From Rhodoferax sp. (lineage in GTDB: Bacteria > Pseudomonadota > Gammaproteobacteria > Burkholderiales > Burkholderiaceae_C): a stretch of 64,000 bases of DNA. Position numbers and translations under genes: made by a program. Below are positions 60,379 through 64,000 of the stretch, piece by piece. Every line of letters starts with the position of its first letter. Position 1 is the stretch's first letter. The notes under the pieces were generated by a model. The model ran no database searches. It was given only the letters and a program-made list of their open reading frames with translations, and had not been told where the DNA came from. Location of the stretch: positions 200,906-264,905 of the forward strand of contig JACKLK010000009.1 of NCBI GenBank assembly GCA_024236015.1. The letters are read 5' to 3'.

Positions 60379-60822
60379 ATGACGGTTTCCATCTTCACGC
60401 GCTTGGCGCGGCAGACCACTCGCATCGCTGCGGCGCTGGGTTTGGCCGCAACGGCTTTGAGCCAGGCAGCGACTGCGGCCGATGTGCTCGTCGTCACTGA
60501 CAGCCGACATCCGGTACACGCGCCGGCCGGCGCGCGGGTCATCGAGCTGGACCAGGCCAGGCGCATCGAGGCCGAGCTGTCCGTCGGCCTGCCCGCCGAC
60601 TCCGCCCGCGCCGCCGCCATCGTGCAGCAGCGCCTGCGCGACGGCGGCGAGGACTTGCAGCGGCGCATCGCACGCGCCTACCAGGACGTGGCCGATGCCT
60701 GGGATATTGGCATCGCCAAGCTGCCCGCCGTGGTCGTGGATCGCCGCTACGTGATCTACGGCGACGCGGACGTGGCCCGCGCCGTGGCGCGCATCGAAAC
60801 CCACCGGAGGGCCAAGCCGTGA
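60379..60822 (+). CDS. TIGR03757 family ICE protein
   Basis: 147 residues from the ATG at 60379. Signal peptide ending near ATAA-DV (LGLAATALSQAATAA). The mature part, VLVVTDSRHPVHAPAGARVIELDQ to GIAKLPAVVVDRRYVIYGDADVARAV, matches the family and looks like the thioredoxin-like TrbC/TraW C-terminal fold without a CxxC. The weak ribosome site suggests a separate promoter between the terminator and the ATG. Overlaps the next gene. Confidence 0.88.
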   Translation: MTVSIFTRLARQTTRIAAALGLAATALSQAATAADVLVVTDSRHPVHAPAGARVIELDQARRIEAELSVGLPADSARAAAIVQQRLRDGGEDLQRRIARAYQDVADAWDIGIAKLPAVVVDRRYVIYGDADVARAVARIETHRRAKP

Positions 60823-61769
60823 TTCGCATGTTGTCCGAGCCGTCGCGCCGCGCACGCCTGGCCGTCGCTTCGCTGCTGCTGGGCGGCGCGGCCTCGTCGT
60901 TCGCCTTGAACACCGCCACCATCGTGTCGTCCGCGTTGTCGCCGGACTGCCTCGAATACCGGGTGGTCGGCATCTGCTACTGGCTCTATTGCACGTGGAC
61001 AGGCTGCACGGTGCGGACCTCCGTGAAGGTGCGCCACTACGTGCCCGACGCCGTGGTGTCCAGCTACGGCAACACCGGCGAGAACCCGTGGGTCGAGGTG
61101 CGGGCCATGAGCACGCCGAACCCCACCGCGCGGGCCGGCGGTGACGGCACGACGAACGAGGATCACGAGAACAACCTGGCGAAGTTCAAGAACGCCGACG
61201 TCATCGGGCATCCCGGCGGCTACGTGTTCACCCAGTTCGCCAGTTCATCGGGCTATGCCTGCCAGGGCGCCGGCACGGCCTTCATGCCGTACCTGCTGAG
61301 CACCTTGGACACGCTGGCCTGGCGCTACAACATCCCCGAGATGGTGTACCCGGAGGCGCTGATCCCGGGCAGGCGCGAGATCGGCGGGCGCACCACGCTG
61401 AACCTCTGGGGCAACGTCTATCCGCGCGGCGGCTTCCTGCACCAGACCGACGACTACATGAGCGGCGCGGTCGTCGCGCAGCGCGCGGGCGACATCGTGA
61501 CGCGACGGAACCAGCCGCACGTCTACCAATCGCTGCTGGCCGACTCGCGCGACGGCTATTGGCCGGCCGGCGCGCTGATGGAGACGGATGCCTCCACGGG
61601 CAAGTTGCAGGAGCTGACGCCCACGCTCTCCAACTCCTGCGCCGTCTTCCCACACCGCAACACCCGCGTCCAAGCGCAGCAAGGCGACTACGCCTGGGCG
61701 CTGTGGCGTCCCTATGCCTGCTGCGAACGCCGCGGCCAGGTGTTCCTCGGCAGCGTCGATTTCCAGTGA
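60819..61769 (+). CDS. TIGR03756 family ICE protein (TraU-like)
   Basis: 316 residues from GTG 60819 (GTGA overlap); ATG 60828 is an alternative. Signal peptide, then TraU-type features: SSALSPDCLEYRVVGICYWLYC, CTVRTSVKVRHYVPDAVVS and cysteine-rich ends (YACCERRGQVF). Periplasmic mating-pair formation protein whose disulphides may depend on the DsbA-like protein upstream. Confidence 0.92.
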   Translation: MIRMLSEPSRRARLAVASLLLGGAASSFALNTATIVSSALSPDCLEYRVVGICYWLYCTWTGCTVRTSVKVRHYVPDAVVSSYGNTGENPWVEVRAMSTPNPTARAGGDGTTNEDHENNLAKFKNADVIGHPGGYVFTQFASSSGYACQGAGTAFMPYLLSTLDTLAWRYNIPEMVYPEALIPGRREIGGRTTLNLWGNVYPRGGFLHQTDDYMSGAVVAQRAGDIVTRRNQPHVYQSLLADSRDGYWPAGALMETDASTGKLQELTPTLSNSCAVFPHRNTRVQAQQGDYAWALWRPYACCERRGQVFLGSVDFQ

Positions 61770-61778
61770 GGTGATCCG

Positions 61779-63179
61779 ATGAAGGCGTCCCTTCTCCAAT
61801 TCTTCCAACGCGCCAAGCCCCATGCGCTGAGCGTGGCGCTCGCCTGCGCCGTGACGGCTGCGGCCGGCGTGGCCTGGGCGCAGACGCGCATCAGCCCAAG
61901 CGGCGTCAACGTGACCGGGAGCGTGATCGGCGACGACGTGCTGTACAGCATCGGCGGCGGCCGCGCCGTGTCCATGGGCGGCGCGGGAAACATGCAGAGC
62001 ATCGGCGTCGGGATCGGTTGGAACAGCAACCTGATCTGCGGCGACATGAGCATCACGACCACCTTGCAGAACCAGTTGAACGGCATCACCAACGGGTTCC
62101 AGCAGATTATGAGCAACGTGATCCAGAGTGCCACCAGCGCGGTGGCCTCGCTGCCCGCGCTGATCATCCAACGTGCTGATCCGGGCCTGTACAACCTGCT
62201 CACCAACGGCGTGCTGCAGGCGCGGCTGGACTTCGACAGGTCCAAACTCACCTGCCGGACGATGGCCAACCGCATGGCCGACATGGCCGGCGGCCAGGCG
62301 GGATGGGACCAGCTCGCCGAAGGCTTCGCGATGCGCGATGCGGTCAGCAGCACCGATGCGGTGTCGGCCGTCGAACAGGCCGAGTCCAACAAGGGCAACA
62401 ATGGCGTCCCCTGGGTCGGCGGCAACAACGCGGGCGGCTCGGGTCAGAGTTCGATCAAAGTGGTCGGCGACGTGACCCGCGCCGGCTACAACCTGCTCAA
62501 TGGCCGCGGTGTCGGGGACACGTCCTCAATCCCGCGTGCTTCGTGCAGCAACCGCCTGACTTGCCTCACCTGGTCATCGCCGCAGCAGGCCGCGGACTTC
62601 GCCACGCGCGTGCTGGGCGAGCGCGAGCAGCGCACTTGCGAGACCTGCACGAAGACGCAGACCACGCCCGGCGTCGGCCTGACGCCGGTGATCCAGGAAG
62701 AGTTCGAGACCAAGCTGATCGCCCTGCAGGAGCTGGTCACGGGCGCGAAGCCGACGACGGTGGCGAACCTCGAAGCGGCCGGCAGCAACTCGCTGCCGAT
62801 CACCCGCGGCCTCATCGAGGCGCTGGGCGACGAGCCCGACCAGGACTTGCTCGGCAAGCGCCTCGCCTCCGAGGCGGCGCTGTCGTCGGTGCTGGAGAAG
62901 GCACTGCTGCTTCAGCGCACGCTGCTCACGGGTCGCAAGGAGCCCAACGTCGCTGCCAACGAGCTGGCCGTGAAGGCGGTGGACCAAGAGAACAGCACGC
63001 TGGAGCAGGAGATCAACAACCTCAAGACCGAGCTGGAGCTGCGGCGCACGCTGGCCGGCAATTCGGCGATGGCGATCGTGCAGCGGCACGGCACGCGGGC
63101 GGCGGGTTCCCGCGGCATCTTCGAGGGCGACACCACGCGCGACCGGCTCAAGGAAGTGCAGAAGCCGAGGAACAACTGA
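61779..63179 (+). CDS. TIGR03755 (PFL_4711) family ICE protein
   Basis: 466 residues. Signal peptide (LSVALACAVTAAAGVAWAQ). The N-terminal domain has VTGSVIGDDVLYSIGGGRAVSMGG, WNSNLICGDMS and KLTCRTMANRMADM. A second cysteine pair is CETCTKT (about 288-292). The C-terminal 130 residues are a charged helical or coiled-coil part. TraH-like in position and size. Its stop overlaps the next start as TGATG. Confidence 0.9.
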   Translation: MKASLLQFFQRAKPHALSVALACAVTAAAGVAWAQTRISPSGVNVTGSVIGDDVLYSIGGGRAVSMGGAGNMQSIGVGIGWNSNLICGDMSITTTLQNQLNGITNGFQQIMSNVIQSATSAVASLPALIIQRADPGLYNLLTNGVLQARLDFDRSKLTCRTMANRMADMAGGQAGWDQLAEGFAMRDAVSSTDAVSAVEQAESNKGNNGVPWVGGNNAGGSGQSSIKVVGDVTRAGYNLLNGRGVGDTSSIPRASCSNRLTCLTWSSPQQAADFATRVLGEREQRTCETCTKTQTTPGVGLTPVIQEEFETKLIALQELVTGAKPTTVANLEAAGSNSLPITRGLIEALGDEPDQDLLGKRLASEAALSSVLEKALLLQRTLLTGRKEPNVAANELAVKAVDQENSTLEQEINNLKTELELRRTLAGNSAMAIVQRHGTRAAGSRGIFEGDTTRDRLKEVQKPRNN

Positions 63180-63538
63180 TGGCCGAGACCGCACGGACCT
63201 GGTGGCGGCCGGCCTGGCTGTTCAGTCGGCGCGTGGGCGTTGCGCTGCTGTGGCTGGTGCTGGTCATCGGCATCGCAGTCGCCGTGAACGTCGTCGGCAT
63301 CCGCGTCGTCGGGGGCATCGACGGCTGGGAGCACTGGCTGCGGGCGCACACGGCGCACTTCTTCGTGTGGCGACTCGTCGTCTACGCGGCGACGGCCTAC
63401 GGCTGGTGGCGGATGAGCGTGCGACTTCGGCAGCGTGAGCCTGGCCCTGAGACCCACCAGCGGCTGCTGCGCATTGAGATCGCGGCCGTCGTCACCGTGG
63501 TCCTGCTCGAAGCCAGCCAACTGCTGCGCGCGCGCTGA
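63179..63538 (+). CDS. Small ICE membrane protein before traG
   Basis: 119 residues from the ATG at 63179. Three hydrophobic segments: VGVALLWLVLVIGIAVAVNVV, FFVWRLVVYAATAYGWW and IAAVVTVVLLEASQLL. Inner membrane. Conserved between the TIGR03755 gene and traG in this ICE class; function unknown. Confidence 0.83.
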   Translation: MAETARTWWRPAWLFSRRVGVALLWLVLVIGIAVAVNVVGIRVVGGIDGWEHWLRAHTAHFFVWRLVVYAATAYGWWRMSVRLRQREPGPETHQRLLRIEIAAVVTVVLLEASQLLRAR

Positions 63539-63549
63539 GGAGAAGCGTC

Positions 63550-64000
63550 ATGACGCTCTACACGACGGACTACCTGGAGTATTACCTCACCCTGGTGGCC
63601 TGGATCGTCAACAACGGCATCTGGAGCATCCTGGTAGCCAGCGGCGTGTTCGCCTTGCCGTTTGTCGCCATCACGGTCCAGGAGTGGCTGCGGGCGCGGG
63701 CCGAGGGTGCCGACGAGGGCAACAAGGGCGTGCTGTCTTCCATGCGCATCGAGAACCGCGTGTGGGTCGCGATCGTCGTGATCCTGTTCGCCGGCATCCC
63801 GTTCATCCCCGTCGACCTGAGCACCATCCGATTCGACACCACACGCTCGGCGCAGTGCCAGGTCAACGTCCCGCAGCCGGCCGACACGGGCTGGTCCAAC
63901 GCCTACACGACGCTCAACAACCAGAGCGCACTGGTGCCGGTGTGGTGGTTCGCCATGCACGCGCTGTCCAAGGCGGTGACGGGCGCCGCGGTGGCGGCTA
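63550..64000 (+). CDS. traG: TraG N-terminal domain protein, cut by the window end
   Basis: The frame is open from the ATG at 63550 (AGGAGAAG upstream) to the last base, 150 codons. It starts MTLYTTDYLEYYLTLVAWIV, with transmembrane segments ILVASGVFALPFVAIT and VWVAIVVILFAGIPFIPVDL, and the TraG_N pattern up to VPVWWFAMHALSKAVTGA. TraG-type proteins act in mating-pair stabilisation and entry exclusion in F-like systems. Confidence 0.92.
   Translation, partial: MTLYTTDYLEYYLTLVAWIVNNGIWSILVASGVFALPFVAITVQEWLRARAEGADEGNKGVLSSMRIENRVWVAIVVILFAGIPFIPVDLSTIRFDTTRSAQCQVNVPQPADTGWSNAYTTLNNQSALVPVWWFAMHALSKAVTGAAVAA

Overview
The window looks like a piece of a Burkholderiales (betaproteobacterial) chromosome: GC-rich, with densely packed genes, acyl-CoA catabolism and an integrative conjugative element (ICE) of the ICEclc/PFGI-1 type. 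No rRNA or tRNA gene was seen, so the genus cannot be fixed from the sequence.

1-21.2 kb is a catabolic regulon for a CoA-activated, probably branched or cyclic compound. A short reverse operon (1-3455) carries an SDR dehydrogenase, an MmgE/PrpD protein and an acyl-CoA dehydrogenase broken by one in-frame amber codon. Divergent from it, a forward operon (3591-10469) carries fadH (2,4-dienoyl-CoA reductase), two class III CoA-transferase/racemase proteins, a cysteine-less thiolase-like protein, its DUF35 partner and a MaoC hydratase. A long reverse operon (20233 to 10490) carries a MaoC protein, four crotonases, an SDR and a pair of acyl-CoA dehydrogenases. An IS21-family element (12505-15413) has split one crotonase gene, with a clean 5-bp target duplication. 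A GntR/HutC-type regulator (20327-21226) is divergent from the long operon. A palindrome and a near copy of it in the two divergent promoter regions are candidate operators. The regulon therefore looks complete in layout but is damaged at two points.

21.2-23.7 kb is a border zone with a decayed IS3-type transposase, a LysR regulator and non-coding DNA. The left end of the ICE probably lies here, but no att site was recognised.

23.7-64 kb is the ICE core. First comes the partition/regulation block (alpA, parA, HicA-like, parB, DUF2857, STY4528), then the DNA-processing block (PFL_4669, DUF3158, ssb, topB). Next is a row of separately transcribed small genes (DUF3577, DUF3275, DUF932, an adenine methyltransferase, a helicase and several unknowns), most with their own terminators and structured leaders. 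Last is the G-type (GI) mating-pair apparatus from pilL to traG, which runs off the right edge. The integrase and cargo are not in the window.

The most interesting signal is non-coding. A three-hairpin RNA, supported by compensatory base changes, occurs four times, each time 110-155 bases before an ICE gene and in the same sense. A second family of compact hairpins sits close to start codons, and a 17-bp perfect palindrome occurs three times between ICE replication genes.
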